Assembly (NCBI GenBank): GCA_017510985.1
Contig: JAFWLR010000005.1
Location: forward strand, 1 to 32,200
Length of the DNA stretch: 32,200 nt
From: Candidatus Saccharimonadota bacterium
GTDB taxonomy: Bacteria > Patescibacteriota > Saccharimonadia > Saccharimonadales > Saccharimonadaceae
Direction of reading: 5' to 3'
Shown here: positions 14,454 to 23,306 of the stretch, in pieces
Layout: each line of letters begins with the position of its first letter
How positions within the stretch are numbered: position 1 is the first letter of the stretch
Program-made: the position numbers and the translations under genes
The notes under the pieces: model-generated
Database searches by the model: none
What the model was told of the DNA's origin: nothing
The model's input: the letters and a program-made list of their open reading frames with translations, nothing else

Positions 14454-17400
14454 ATGGAAGCAGTCATACATTTTATCTTGATGCCAATCTTTTGGATACC
14501 AGTGGTGGGGATTTTGGCGTTTTTGACTTATCGGAATTATAAGAAGTTGAACCGGTTGAAAGTACTGAACGTAGATTCGGTGCTTTTAATGTTGGAGATC
14601 CCACGTGAAAATGATAAAAAAGAGCTGGCGGCGGAGCAATTATTTGCTAGTTTGCATGGGATTCTGCGAGACAAGCAGGAATTAAAAAATTCTGGCGGAG
14701 TACAAGAACATTTATCATTTGAGATTGTGGCAACGGCAGGGCAGATCCGATTTTATGTGTGGACGCCCAAAATCCTGCAAAGTTTTGTGGAAGGGCAGAT
14801 TTATTCTCAGTACCCAACAGTACAGATTTATAAAATGAACGAAGACTATGTGGATAAACGAGGCGAATATCCGGTGAGTTATATGACTGAACTCGGGCTA
14901 GTAGACAATGAAGCACTGCCGATTAAGACTTTTGATACCTTTGAGGTAGACCCCTTGGCAGGAATTACGGGGACTTTAGCTAAATTAGACCCAGACAATT
15001 CGGAGGAAATGTGGATTCAGATACTGGCGCGTCCAATTCCGGATGATTGGCACAAAAATACTACAGATAAATGGATTCGACGAATAAAATCAGGGCGAAA
15101 ATCGCTCTTTAATGGAGTGGGGATAGACTGGACTTGGATAGTAGAGGCGTTCGCAGCGTTGTTCCGGCCGCCGGCTGGAGGGACAAATTCCGAAGTAAAG
15201 GTAGAGCTATCCGAGCGAGCTAAAACACAGATTGCCAAAGCAGAAGAAAAGGCTACCAAGCTGGGGTACGAGGTGAAGATTCGTTTGGCGTATCTAGGAT
15301 CTAACGATACAGATGCAAAGCTAAATATGCAAGCGCTAGTGGGGACTTTTAAGCAGTATAATTCTACTAATCTGAATGGGTTTAAGCAGATTGGAGGAAC
15401 GTTTAACCCGGCGGATCTAGATGCCTATAAAATGCGACAATTTACTAGTCGTGGGTTTATTTTGAATATTTCGGAGTTGGCTAGCGTATACCATTTGCCA
15501 CATACCTCGGTAGAAACGCCAAATATCGTCTGGGCCACCTCTAAAACAGCTGAACCACCGGCGAAATTACCGGTGTTAACAGGGGTAGTATCTAACGATG
15601 AGAATATTTCGGCCTTTGGACTAACAAATTTCCGGGGGATTAATCATCAGTTTGGGATGTTGCGCCGAGATAGAAGCCGGCACGTATATATTATCGGACA
15701 AACAGGGGCGGGGAAGAGTGGCCTACTCGAACTATTAGCATTATCTGATGTGTTTTACAATCAGGGGTACTGCATTGTGGATCCACACGGGGATTTTGCA
15801 ATAGATAATCTAAGATTTGTACCAGAATCGCGCATAGATGATGTAGTGTATTTCAACCCAGCAGATACGGCTTTCCCGGTGGCGTTTAACCCTTTGGAGG
15901 TAACTGACCCAGCTAAGAAGCCAAATATTTGTTCGGAAGTAATAGGGGTACTAAAACGGATGTTCGGCGACTCGTGGGGGCCACGACTTGAGCACATTTT
16001 GCGTTATACCTTATTGGCTTTGTTGGACAGACCAGAAACAACCTTGTTGGATATTTCGCGGCTACTCACAGATAAAGATTTTCGCAAAGAAACGCTGGAT
16101 TATTGCAAAGACGTGACAGTACTACAGTTCTGGAAACACGAATTTGGCCAGTGGAATGAAAAACAAGTGAATGAATCGATTGCACCGGTTTTGAATAAGG
16201 TGGGGGCATTTACGGCTAATCCGATAATCCGAAATATTATTGGGCAGCCTAAATCATCGTTTGACATCCGGAAAATTATGGATGAAGGTAAAATTTTGGT
16301 GGTAAATTTGTCTAAGGGGCTAATTGGCGAAGATAATGCGGCGATTCTGGGGGCGTTTATTGTAACGAAAGTGCAGCTAGCGGCAATGAGCCGCTCAGAC
16401 ATTGCTGACTTGTCGGCTCGGCGACCGTTTTATCTCTATGTGGATGAGTTCCAAAATTTTGCGACAGATTCGTTTGCGGTGATTTTGAGCGAGGCACGGA
16501 AATATGGACTAAATCTTACCGTGGCAAACCAATATGTGGCTCAGATGACTGATTCAGTGCGCGATGCGGTGTTTGGCAATGTGGGAACAACGATTTCATT
16601 CCGAGTATCGGCAGATGACGCACCGGTGCTAGTCAAACAATTTGAGCCGACTTTTGATGAATCGGATATTATCCAATTAAATAACCGACATTTCGTGATT
16701 TCAATGATTATTAACGGAGAGAAAGTGCCGGCTTTTTCGGCTACTACCCTGTCTATTCCTTCGACACCGGCAGATAATTTTGAAGCGATTGTGGCCCATT
16801 CTAGAGAGTATTTTGCAAGGCCGCGGCTCGAAGTGGAGGCCGAAATTCGGGAAACAATTGAACAGTCTGAGAAATATAAGCGCGAGTTGGCAGATTCGGG
16901 AAGACAAGAGGGGGCTGACCCGCGAATGATAATTAAGGGCGGGGAAGAGAAACCGGTATTTGCGCCGGTGGTGACTAGTGGAGCCAAGGGCAAGGGTGGA
17001 GGTCGTGCCGAACAAAAACCGAACTTAAAAAGAGCTGCTACACCGCAAGGGGATTTCCGAAAGCAAAATCTGAGCCCAAATACAGCTGAAGGCAAAGAGG
17101 CCTTAGGGCTAAAAGATTTGGCTAAATTGGTGGGGATGAAGCAAGCCAATGAAGCAGAGAGGAGCCCCGAGCAGGAAACCAGTAAAAATGTTCAAATGGA
17201 TAATGGCCAAAAAATGAAAAAAGGGAAACAGGGCCGCAAAAAAGAACATTCTACCGCCAAAAAAAGCAAGAAACGCTTTGAGAAGAAGGCTGGCGAGACT
17301 GCTGCCACAAGAAATAATTCCCCTGTGACTAATTCTCGTCCCGCTTCCCCTGTTCACCCAGAGGTAGAATACCAAGAAAAAACTGAGGTAGAGATTAGAC

Positions 17401-17501
17401 CGACGCATCATTCCCTCCCCTTATCTACCCCTGTTGAAAGAGTCGATCATCATGCTAGCAAAGATAATTCTATAGATGGATTTTTGGCGATCAAGCACTA
17501 A
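14454..17501 (+). CDS. Membrane-anchored TraG/TraD-type conjugation ATPase
   Basis: 1015 residues. The N-terminus has a membrane segment (FILMPIFWIPVVGILAFLTY) followed by an extended domain of about 380 residues. The ATPase domain has Walker A GQTGAGKS (about residue 415), CIVDPHGDF, Walker B YLYVDEF (Asp about 664), SEARKYGLNLTVANQY and a TraM-recognition-like segment (DAVFGNVGTTISFRVS). This is the pattern of type IV secretion coupling proteins (VirD4/TraG/TrwB) and related DUF87-like ATPases. Residues about 820-1015 form a low-complexity, Lys/Glu/Pro-rich tail, probably disordered. No relaxase, VirB4 or pilin is encoded nearby, so its partner system cannot be named; DNA or protein transport at the membrane is the inference. 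ATG 14454 was preferred because a -10 box ends 7 nt upstream. Confidence 0.85.
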   Translation: MEAVIHFILMPIFWIPVVGILAFLTYRNYKKLNRLKVLNVDSVLLMLEIPRENDKKELAAEQLFASLHGILRDKQELKNSGGVQEHLSFEIVATAGQIRFYVWTPKILQSFVEGQIYSQYPTVQIYKMNEDYVDKRGEYPVSYMTELGLVDNEALPIKTFDTFEVDPLAGITGTLAKLDPDNSEEMWIQILARPIPDDWHKNTTDKWIRRIKSGRKSLFNGVGIDWTWIVEAFAALFRPPAGGTNSEVKVELSERAKTQIAKAEEKATKLGYEVKIRLAYLGSNDTDAKLNMQALVGTFKQYNSTNLNGFKQIGGTFNPADLDAYKMRQFTSRGFILNISELASVYHLPHTSVETPNIVWATSKTAEPPAKLPVLTGVVSNDENISAFGLTNFRGINHQFGMLRRDRSRHVYIIGQTGAGKSGLLELLALSDVFYNQGYCIVDPHGDFAIDNLRFVPESRIDDVVYFNPADTAFPVAFNPLEVTDPAKKPNICSEVIGVLKRMFGDSWGPRLEHILRYTLLALLDRPETTLLDISRLLTDKDFRKETLDYCKDVTVLQFWKHEFGQWNEKQVNESIAPVLNKVGAFTANPIIRNIIGQPKSSFDIRKIMDEGKILVVNLSKGLIGEDNAAILGAFIVTKVQLAAMSRSDIADLSARRPFYLYVDEFQNFATDSFAVILSEARKYGLNLTVANQYVAQMTDSVRDAVFGNVGTTISFRVSADDAPVLVKQFEPTFDESDIIQLNNRHFVISMIINGEKVPAFSATTLSIPSTPADNFEAIVAHSREYFARPRLEVEAEIRETIEQSEKYKRELADSGRQEGADPRMIIKGGEEKPVFAPVVTSGAKGKGGGRAEQKPNLKRAATPQGDFRKQNLSPNTAEGKEALGLKDLAKLVGMKQANEAERSPEQETSKNVQMDNGQKMKKGKQGRKKEHSTAKKSKKRFEKKAGETAATRNNSPVTNSRPASPVHPEVEYQEKTEVEIRPTHHSLPLSTPVERVDHHASKDNSIDGFLAIKH

Positions 17502-17510
17502 GGAAATAAA

Positions 17511-17625
17511 CTTTTCTTTGGGTAAAGAAAAGCTTAGCAAAAGAAACCAGCATAAAATTTAAGTTGGAAATGAAACTCAACTTAAAATGAGAAAATATCT
17601 GACAAATTCCAACGGAATTTGTCAG
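17511..17625. repeat. Three tandem perfect hairpins
   Basis: 17511-17519 with 17524-17532 (CTTTTCTTT/AAAGAAAAG), 17558-17566 with 17578-17586 (TTTAAGTTG/CAACTTAAA), and 17599-17610 with 17614-17625 (CTGACAAATTCC/GGAATTTGTCAG, loop AAC). None is followed by a T run on the plus strand. The first begins 10 nt after the TraG-like stop. They may protect the mRNA 3' end. Confidence 0.55.
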
Positions 17626-17781
17626 GAAAAAGACAAGCCTTTATTCATCTTTTTCATATAGGTTTAATGTCGTACAATATAGATTTTAGGACATTACGGG
17701 TAAATCCAAAAGATGGTTAATGGGTCGTCTTTTAAACATAAACATTTAGGGTTGGGCGGAAATTAGGCCCTGCTTGCAAAT

Positions 17782-18030
17782 AATCAACTATAAGTTTTAC
17801 CAGCTAGGGACTCGTTCTTGGTTAATTTTTACAAAATACGGGCAGGTGGGGAGTGCTTTAGTCGTTATGTACGGTTATCTTTATAGAACACTCAGACGGG
17901 AGGACCAATATACTGCAATAATTTCTATTGACTGCACCGATCGAGCACTCCCCACACTGCAATTTTGTAAAAATCACACGAACGAATCTGGTCTAAATTT
18001 CATTTATGCTGGTAAAACTTATAGTTGATT
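17782..18030. repeat. 249-bp long palindrome with perfect 23-bp ends
   Basis: The arms 17782-17804 and 18008-18030 are perfect 23-bp inverted repeats. Complementarity continues inward: 17824-17836 with 17962-17974 (A/T-rich, TTTTTACAAAAT) and 17846-17857 with 17944-17955 (GTGGGGAGTGCT). The centre, about 17860-17940, shows no strong pairing. No target-site duplication is visible at the ends. The 84-codon ORF inside it is judged spurious. It could be a long structured RNA, a terminator, or a MITE-like element. Confidence 0.65.
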
Positions 18031-18203
18031 TTCTCAAAACTCACTAATTTTACGCCTACCCCTGTTGAGCCTTCAATTTTGTGGTTTTTGGGGTGGATTT
18101 TCGGATTTGACTTTTTCCCTGGTTTATTTCCCTATTTTGATTGTTTCCCTGTTATTTGTGGGCTGGGTAGTGTCGTTCCCTGATTTTTAGTTGCCTCTAT
18201 TTT

Positions 18204-18258
18204 CCGAACAAAAACCGAACTGGAAGAAGAGAAGTATACTGCCGAACAAAACCCGAAC
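18204..18258. repeat. Two 17-bp direct repeats with paired CCGAAC motifs
   Basis: CCGAACAAAAACCGAAC at 18204-18220 and CCGAACAAAACCCGAAC at 18242-18258 differ at one position. Each holds two CCGAAC hexamers 11 bp apart, about one helical turn. The flanking stretch 18110-18182 also has repeated TTTCCCT or TTCCCTG units. These may be protein-binding sites; no gene is seen here. Confidence 0.5.
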
Positions 18259-18295
18259 GCTTCCCCGCTCTGGGTTTATCTGTCTAGAAATTAGA

Positions 18296-18329
18296 AACCA
18301 CCCCTTGAATCAAAATTCGCGGGGTGGTT
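18296..18329. terminator. Hairpin AACCACCCC/GGGGTGGTT
   Basis: 9-bp perfect stem (18296-18304 with 18321-18329) with an inner GAAT/ATTC pairing. On the minus strand a weak T-rich stretch (TTTCTAATTT) follows, so it may end transcripts of the surface gene that stops at 18606. Confidence 0.4.
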
Positions 18330-18354
18330 ACCTGACGGGTTAGACAAAATGGGC

Positions 18355-18431
18355 TTGACTTTTATAGTCTTATGGATTAAAATTTAATTAGGTTTTGATT
18401 GAATTATCGCTTCCTACTGGGAGCGATTTTT
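18355..18431 (+). ncRNA. Possible small RNA: promoter followed by terminator
   Basis: TTGACT (18355-18360), 17 bases, TAAAAT (18378-18383), predicted start near 18390. About 15 nt later comes the hairpin ATCGCT/AGCGAT (18406-18411 with 18422-18427), closed further by GATTGAA/TTCAATC, and TTTTT. The result would be a RNA of roughly 40 nt with no ORF. Confidence 0.4.
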
Positions 18432-18605
18432 CAATCTTACTGTTAGGTGTAACCGTCCCAGTCGTATTGAAAGTTTCATTCAACAAAACCCTCCTTTCTA
18501 CCGCCAGATTATTAAGGTAAATTCTACTCCTTTCAAAAGTCCAAAGCGTCTAATATTATCCTAGCACGGAGTTGTCTCTGGCGCAAGCATAGCGGGAATG
18601 GAAGG

Positions 18606-21113
18606 CTAAGGGGTGATGACCCAAGGGTCGGTGGAGATGCCGGTGCCACCTGATATGGTAGTTCCAGAGGCGAGAGAAATAGCGGGGCGGACACCATTGG
18701 AATAATACACAGCGTTACTACCTGAGTAACCGATAGAAGCCACACGAAATGCATTAACACTACCTTCCGGTTTACCACGATGGTAAATTGACAATAACCA
18801 AAAATAAGAACCAGACCGTAAGAACGAACGATAGGACCATCTAGAAGAGTAATCTGACGCTGTAGTTGGATAATATCTGGTTTGCCCATCTACCATAGTA
18901 ACTGCCGGAAAGCCATGCCCAGCAAAAGCTACTTCATCTTCCGTAAGAAGTGCTAATGGGTAATTTAAAAAACCATTATCAGCAGTCAATAAATCCTGCC
19001 CCGTAATGTTTGGGCAAGTTAGTGAAGCATATTTGCCGCTATAAGCATTTCGCCGCGCTGCGCCAAAGCTTACTCCGCTACCTATACCGTAGGTTAAACC
19101 TGGCGTATAAGGGATTGTAGAGTCATTTTCGGTGGGCGAAGTTGTAGTAGATCTATCATTGCACCACCCAGCACTAGTTTCTAGTTTAACGGCAAAGTTA
19201 GATAAGTTGCTTGTGTTGGTATACCAGTTTTCTATAGTAGTTTTTAGATTAGAGGCAGTCATAGTACCTTGGCTATTAGTATTTTTAAAGAGAGTGCCAT
19301 TTAGGGTGGAGTCGGTGTAAAAAGTGTCATTGGAGGGATTACCAGCATATTTGTAGTCGTTATTGTAGTTATAACCTACATATACTGCATAGCCCCTAGT
19401 GCCATATAGATTAGTATCGCTGCCTATATCATAAGTTATTGTGGCGTTTGTTGTTGTTCCTTGGTTAAATGGTGAACTTCCAGCCTGCGTATTAGCTCCA
19501 GATCTAGCACAACCATCTGTGGCATCCCAAGTGCCATTGTAAATCATCTTGGTGCCACCACTACCTGTAGTTCTTACTATTCGCCAACAAGTATCACTCT
19601 TGGTTGAGTTAGCATCGTGGAGTCTGACATAGTTTTGGTAATAGGCAGAGTCACCAGATGATGGGATACCGGAACTTTCTCCATTTGGGGCATCATAATA
19701 TTTATAAGTTTGATCTAATATACCTCGGAAATAATAGACATCACTTGTATTGGCCGCATCACTAGCTTCACCAAAGTAAGTAGAGTCGTATTTGTATACT
19801 CCCGAGTTAGATGTATCTGCATAAGGACTGTCTGAAACTGGTTCAGTGAGGAAAGCTTGCATATCAGATAGGGTTTGAGTTCTTTCGGTCAAGGTTTCAT
19901 TGGCTGTATCTTCTGTAGTTTTAACTTGGCAAGTAACTAGGTCATGGATAGTGGTTTTACCGTAGCAAGGGTCTGTTCGCCAAATGGCATAAAGGGTTAG
20001 TTCATTAGTATCTGAAGTCTGGTCTACAACATAAGCACCGCCTATATCGTATTTAGTAGCGTTAGCATCACCAGTATAGTTACTATTACAGTATCCATCT
20101 ACTGGTACTGCTGCTGTACACCAACCAGCAAAGAGATAACCAGTAGTAACTGGAATGTTGTGGTCTATACGACGAGGTGTCTCACTTGCAATGGTAGTGG
20201 TTTCACCCATGGTACCAGTATCACTAGCAGTATGATTGTCTGGCATATTAGTAACGGTGTCTCCACTACTACCTAGATTAGCATCATAAGTAATAGTATA
20301 TGGTGTAGGATTACCAATAGCAGCAAAGGTAAAGTCAGTACTGTAGGCTCCTTGTGGTACAGTATAGTCTAATCTAGATCCTATAGCTACAGTATAGTTA
20401 GTAGGTATTAGGTCTCCTGTGTTAGTATCTGTACCACTAGCTGCAGTAGTAATATCTAAGATTTGGCTATTACTACCTATAGGAGCAGGTAGATAGTACT
20501 TGTTAGTAGTATTGTCTATACAGGAACTAGTGGTGCTGTCTGTACAGTACTTACTAGGTAAATAGCCCCATTTGTTGTTATAGTTAGTAGTACTAGTAGA
20601 GTCTGTAGCAGAGAAGGTAGTAGCAGTAATACCTACTGTACCAGTAGGAGGAGTAAAGGTATCTATAGTATGGGTCACATTAGGATTCACACTAGTGTCT
20701 GTATAGGAAAGGGGAGTAGAGGAAGTATTAAGGGTATAGCCACTGGCATGATTAGTCTCTACACCAATAGTCACTGCATTACTACTAGCAAACTTACCAT
20801 CCTTAATAGGTGGGATATTCATTACTATTGGTCCAGTAGAAGAGACTGAGACTGTGATGGAGCTGGCTGTAGCATAGGTATTACTAACATTAAATAGTAC
20901 TGGCAAGGCTAATAATAGGATAAGGGCAATTGGAATACAACTAATAAGCCCACTGAAAGTGCCAGTAGTAGTTATACACTTACCCTCCATAGTCTGGATG
21001 CTGTCTCTGACATCCCGACCGGGCTGTCTACTGACACTTTCACTGGGCTCATTATGCCAATTACTTTTCAGATACTTATTTGCGAGTTTAATTCTCTTTG
21101 TGATTAGAGACAT
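18606..21113 (-). CDS. Large secreted surface protein with InlB-type repeat
   Basis: 835 residues. It has a long basic N-terminal region of about 50 residues, then a hydrophobic segment (LISCIPIALILLLALPVLF) and a cleavage-like site near NTYA. Residues about 85-260 are a Thr/Ser-rich beta domain. From about 275 (YTITYDANLG to LTLYAIW) it matches the InlB B-repeat/Listeria-Bacteroides repeat. The last 400 residues resemble exported C-terminal domains with CWRIVRTTG, YWLLS and NGVRPAISL (DUF6273-like). I assume an adhesin or other surface role; no enzyme motif is seen. GGAGGT lies 5 nt before ATG 21113, supporting this start over Met42. The leader carries the same crossing-stem architecture as the gene at 10969-12708. 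Confidence 0.85.
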   Translation of the reverse strand: MSLITKRIKLANKYLKSNWHNEPSESVSRQPGRDVRDSIQTMEGKCITTTGTFSGLISCIPIALILLLALPVLFNVSNTYATASSITVSVSSTGPIVMNIPPIKDGKFASSNAVTIGVETNHASGYTLNTSSTPLSYTDTSVNPNVTHTIDTFTPPTGTVGITATTFSATDSTSTTNYNNKWGYLPSKYCTDSTTSSCIDNTTNKYYLPAPIGSNSQILDITTAASGTDTNTGDLIPTNYTVAIGSRLDYTVPQGAYSTDFTFAAIGNPTPYTITYDANLGSSGDTVTNMPDNHTASDTGTMGETTTIASETPRRIDHNIPVTTGYLFAGWCTAAVPVDGYCNSNYTGDANATKYDIGGAYVVDQTSDTNELTLYAIWRTDPCYGKTTIHDLVTCQVKTTEDTANETLTERTQTLSDMQAFLTEPVSDSPYADTSNSGVYKYDSTYFGEASDAANTSDVYYFRGILDQTYKYYDAPNGESSGIPSSGDSAYYQNYVRLHDANSTKSDTCWRIVRTTGSGGTKMIYNGTWDATDGCARSGANTQAGSSPFNQGTTTNATITYDIGSDTNLYGTRGYAVYVGYNYNNDYKYAGNPSNDTFYTDSTLNGTLFKNTNSQGTMTASNLKTTIENWYTNTSNLSNFAVKLETSAGWCNDRSTTTSPTENDSTIPYTPGLTYGIGSGVSFGAARRNAYSGKYASLTCPNITGQDLLTADNGFLNYPLALLTEDEVAFAGHGFPAVTMVDGQTRYYPTTASDYSSRWSYRSFLRSGSYFWLLSIYHRGKPEGSVNAFRVASIGYSGSNAVYYSNGVRPAISLASGTTISGGTGISTDPWVITP

Positions 21114-21155
21114 GAGACCTCCGGGTTAGTTTGCTAATTCCCTGGCGGCTATATA

Positions 21156-21296
21156 AAAACGGCACCGCGAAGGGGTGCTATACACTAATTGCTTAAACCA
21201 GATGGTCTCAACAACTAATGGCCCTCACGGTGCCGTTTTCGCTGTTGAGTTTAATCTGTATAAAAGAGCCATCTGTTTTAACAATTAGTATATAGC
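21156..21296 (-). promoter_or_regulatory. Structured 5' leader with crossing stems, second copy
   Basis: In transcript order: segment 1 (21296-21266) begins exactly at the predicted start site and pairs with segment 3 (21209-21177) over about 31 positions. Segment 2 (21239-21228, AAAACGGCACCG) pairs perfectly with segment 4 (21167-21156, CGGTGCCGTTTT), followed by further T's. A local alternative for segment 4 is GCACC/GGTGC (21178-21174 with 21166-21162). CTCAACA/TGTTGAG (21249-21243 with 21213-21207) can form inside. Sequence identity to the first leader is confined to the GGCACC core and GCGGTGCC; the arms of 1:3 are different but still complementary. Confidence 0.65.
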
Positions 21297-21302
21297 GATT
21301 CC

Positions 21303-21311
21303 ATTATAACA
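21303..21311 (-). promoter_or_regulatory. Extended -10 promoter of the 835-residue surface gene
   Basis: Minus strand TGTTATAAT (TATAAT at 21308-21303). The predicted start near 21296 gives a leader of about 183 nt. No convincing -35 is visible. Confidence 0.6.
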
Positions 21312-21379
21312 CGCCAAAATCGGCTTGAAAAGTCTTGATTTTGAATGAAAATTATGGTGTTATAATAGAGGTGAGAGTG

Positions 21380-22075
21380 TTATTTCCAGTAGGCTTTGCC
21401 AGAAATGCGGACGTCGATATACTGAAAATCACTAATTCCCTGCCCGGTAAGGTAGCGGAGCATACGGTCGGCATCCTCAACCGAGACAGCAGTGCCGCGG
21501 TCTATATGGAGTTTAATAAAACCTGGGTAGCCATCTAGATAAAAATCTACCTCGCGAATAGAACCGCTAGGGACGACGGCCTTAATGGGTTTATAGCCAA
21601 GATCACGAAAATCCTGCTCGGCTTGGCCGATATAGGCGCGCATGCGATTAGTAATGCGACTACCAGCGGAGGCGTCTTCGTCAATAATATCGATGGTTGG
21701 TTCAGAGGTCATAGGGGCTTCCTCGGTCGGAGTGGCAATAGGCTCTGGCTCGCCGGTACCGACAAAGAAGAAACAGAGAAAAATCAACACCCCAGCCAGA
21801 GCAACGAAGCCAATAATAGTGAAAAATACTCGGCGGGCTTGGCGCTTTTTGTCTTGCTTACGAGCAGCATTACGCTCGTTTCTAGTCTCTAGCTTTTCGC
21901 GTTGCTCGCCAATAGTGCGGCCCATCTTGAAGGTGGACTGACGGTTCATCTTGCGACGAGCTAATTCTGGACGGGGCCTGTCGTCGCCTCCTCCCCCAAA
22001 ATTTTGCAAGCAAACATTTTGGGGGTCCCCCTCCGGCGACACCACCCGTCCATGTTTATCTTTCTTACGACCCAC
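21380..22075 (-). CDS. ftsQ: FtsQ-like division protein
   Basis: 231 residues with the FtsQ/DivIB layout: a long basic cytoplasmic region (about 80 residues), one membrane segment (VFFTIIGFVALAGVLIFLCFFFV), a Pro/Thr/Glu-rich stalk and a short outer domain ending FQYIDVRISGKAYWK, like the FtsQ C-terminal strand. A full POTRA domain is not evident, so the outer part is shorter than in classical FtsQ. In the septal complex FtsQ links FtsL/FtsB to the divisome. The start is GTG at 22075; AGGAGG at 22086-22091 supports it and no better ATG exists. It lies 4 nt after murG. Position in the dcw cluster is the main support for the name. Confidence 0.65.
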   Translation of the reverse strand: MGRKKDKHGRVVSPEGDPQNVCLQNFGGGGDDRPRPELARRKMNRQSTFKMGRTIGEQREKLETRNERNAARKQDKKRQARRVFFTIIGFVALAGVLIFLCFFFVGTGEPEPIATPTEEAPMTSEPTIDIIDEDASAGSRITNRMRAYIGQAEQDFRDLGYKPIKAVVPSGSIREVDFYLDGYPGFIKLHIDRGTAVSVEDADRMLRYLTGQGISDFQYIDVRISGKAYWK

Positions 22076-22079
22076 CCTA

Positions 22080-23306
22080 CTAAGCCTCCTCTAAAATAAT
22101 CTCAGCCAAGCGGCGGGCGGCGTCGGAGCGGGCTTCTTCGTGCAAACGCTCAGCCATATCAGCACGGATACGAGGTGATTTAATTAAATGGCGAACTTCG
22201 TCTAAGAGTTTGGTAGGGTCGGCGACCATAGCCATATCATTAATAACAGATGCAGCCTTAGCGGCCTGAAGGCGTTCGGCATTCTTTTGTTGATGCCCAC
22301 CAGGTAAACGAGCAAATGGCACTAAAATGGTAGCCTTTTTTAAGGCTGCCATTTCGGCAATAGTAGTGGCGCCGGCACGCGAAACAACTATGTCAGCTGC
22401 ACCCATTAGTTCATCCATAGTAGTATTAAATTCCCACATACGGAAATTGGATTCAAGAGAGGCCTTGTCCCAGTTTTCGTATTGTTTAAGGTCAACCATA
22501 TCCTCGTAGTGTTTACGACCGGCAACCAACCCGACAGAAGTGAATTTTAATAGCTCTGGCAGAATAACTCTAGTGGCCTCGTTGAGATTTTCAGAACCTT
22601 GAGAACCGCCGGTAATCACGACTAGGGGTTGATTAGGGTTGAAGGAAAAAGCGCGTTTTAGAGAGTTTTGCTTGGCAGGAGTAACGGGCTTGAAGTCAGG
22701 ACTGACGGGAATACCGGTCCAGACGTAATTGGGATGGGCTTTTAAGGTCTCTTCGGATGGTGGCATACCGAAAGCTACTTTACGAGCCTTCTTCATGAGG
22801 ATACGGTTGGCAAGACCAGCTACAGCGTCAGACTCGTGGATGATATAAGGGATCTTGAAAAGCCGCGCCATCAAACCTACTGGCAAGCAAACGTAACCAC
22901 CTTTTAAAAAAATAATATTGGGGCGGTGGCGGTGGCGAACTAAACGACAAAAACTAATGACGAGCCCCGCCAAAAAGCCGAAGAATCCACAAATGTTACC
23001 AATAATTAACTCTTTGATAGTAATGCCAAAGTGGACAAAATAATCTCTAAAATGCCAGTCAGCATAACGGTGAAACTTTCCCGCTAGTAAACGACGTACC
23101 CGAATGTAGGCGACTTTATGATGGCGAGCTTCCTCGCCCCAGGCCACACCAATCTCGGTAGTGAGTTTGGTAACGTTTTTGTAATATTTAGGGTCTGTCC
23201 AAAATTCTACCTCGGCGCGGGGTTTTCTTTCTAAAATTTCACGCACTACGGCGACGGCTGGTGTAATGTGCCCCCCGCTGCCCCCGCCGACTACTAATAT
23301 CTTCAT
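22080..23306 (-). CDS. murG: MurG, lipid II-forming GlcNAc transferase
   Basis: Adds GlcNAc to lipid I at the inner membrane face, making lipid II. The N-terminus MKILVVGGGSGGHITPA is the family signature. VCLPVGLMARLFKIPYIIHESD is the acceptor-side motif and VVITGGSQGSENLNEA, SRAGATTIAEMAALKKATILVP and PGGHQQKNAERL form the UDP-GlcNAc site. The length, 408 residues, exceeds the usual 350-360 because of an insertion at about residues 70-120 (HRYADWHFRDYFVHFG and a hydrophobic stretch), which may help membrane contact. GGAGGT lies upstream of ATG 23306. The gene start overlaps the end of ftsW by 68 bp and has its own -10 box. Confidence 0.95.
   Translation of the reverse strand: MKILVVGGGSGGHITPAVAVVREILERKPRAEVEFWTDPKYYKNVTKLTTEIGVAWGEEARHHKVAYIRVRRLLAGKFHRYADWHFRDYFVHFGITIKELIIGNICGFFGFLAGLVISFCRLVRHRHRPNIIFLKGGYVCLPVGLMARLFKIPYIIHESDAVAGLANRILMKKARKVAFGMPPSEETLKAHPNYVWTGIPVSPDFKPVTPAKQNSLKRAFSFNPNQPLVVITGGSQGSENLNEATRVILPELLKFTSVGLVAGRKHYEDMVDLKQYENWDKASLESNFRMWEFNTTMDELMGAADIVVSRAGATTIAEMAALKKATILVPFARLPGGHQQKNAERLQAAKAASVINDMAMVADPTKLLDEVRHLIKSPRIRADMAERLHEEARSDAARRLAEIILEEA

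Noticed and set aside
17774-18028. 84-codon plus-strand ORF
   Set aside because: It lies almost exactly within the long palindrome, lacks a ribosome site and has a composition explained by the repeat arms.
17782-18030. Retron msr-msd or group II intron
   Set aside because: No reverse transcriptase is encoded in the window, and no domain V-like motif was seen.
21156-21311. Invertible promoter (phase variation) at the surface gene
   Set aside because: The arms flank only about 55 bp that contain no promoter; the -10 lies outside the repeats and no recombinase is encoded nearby. RNA structure explains the repeats better.
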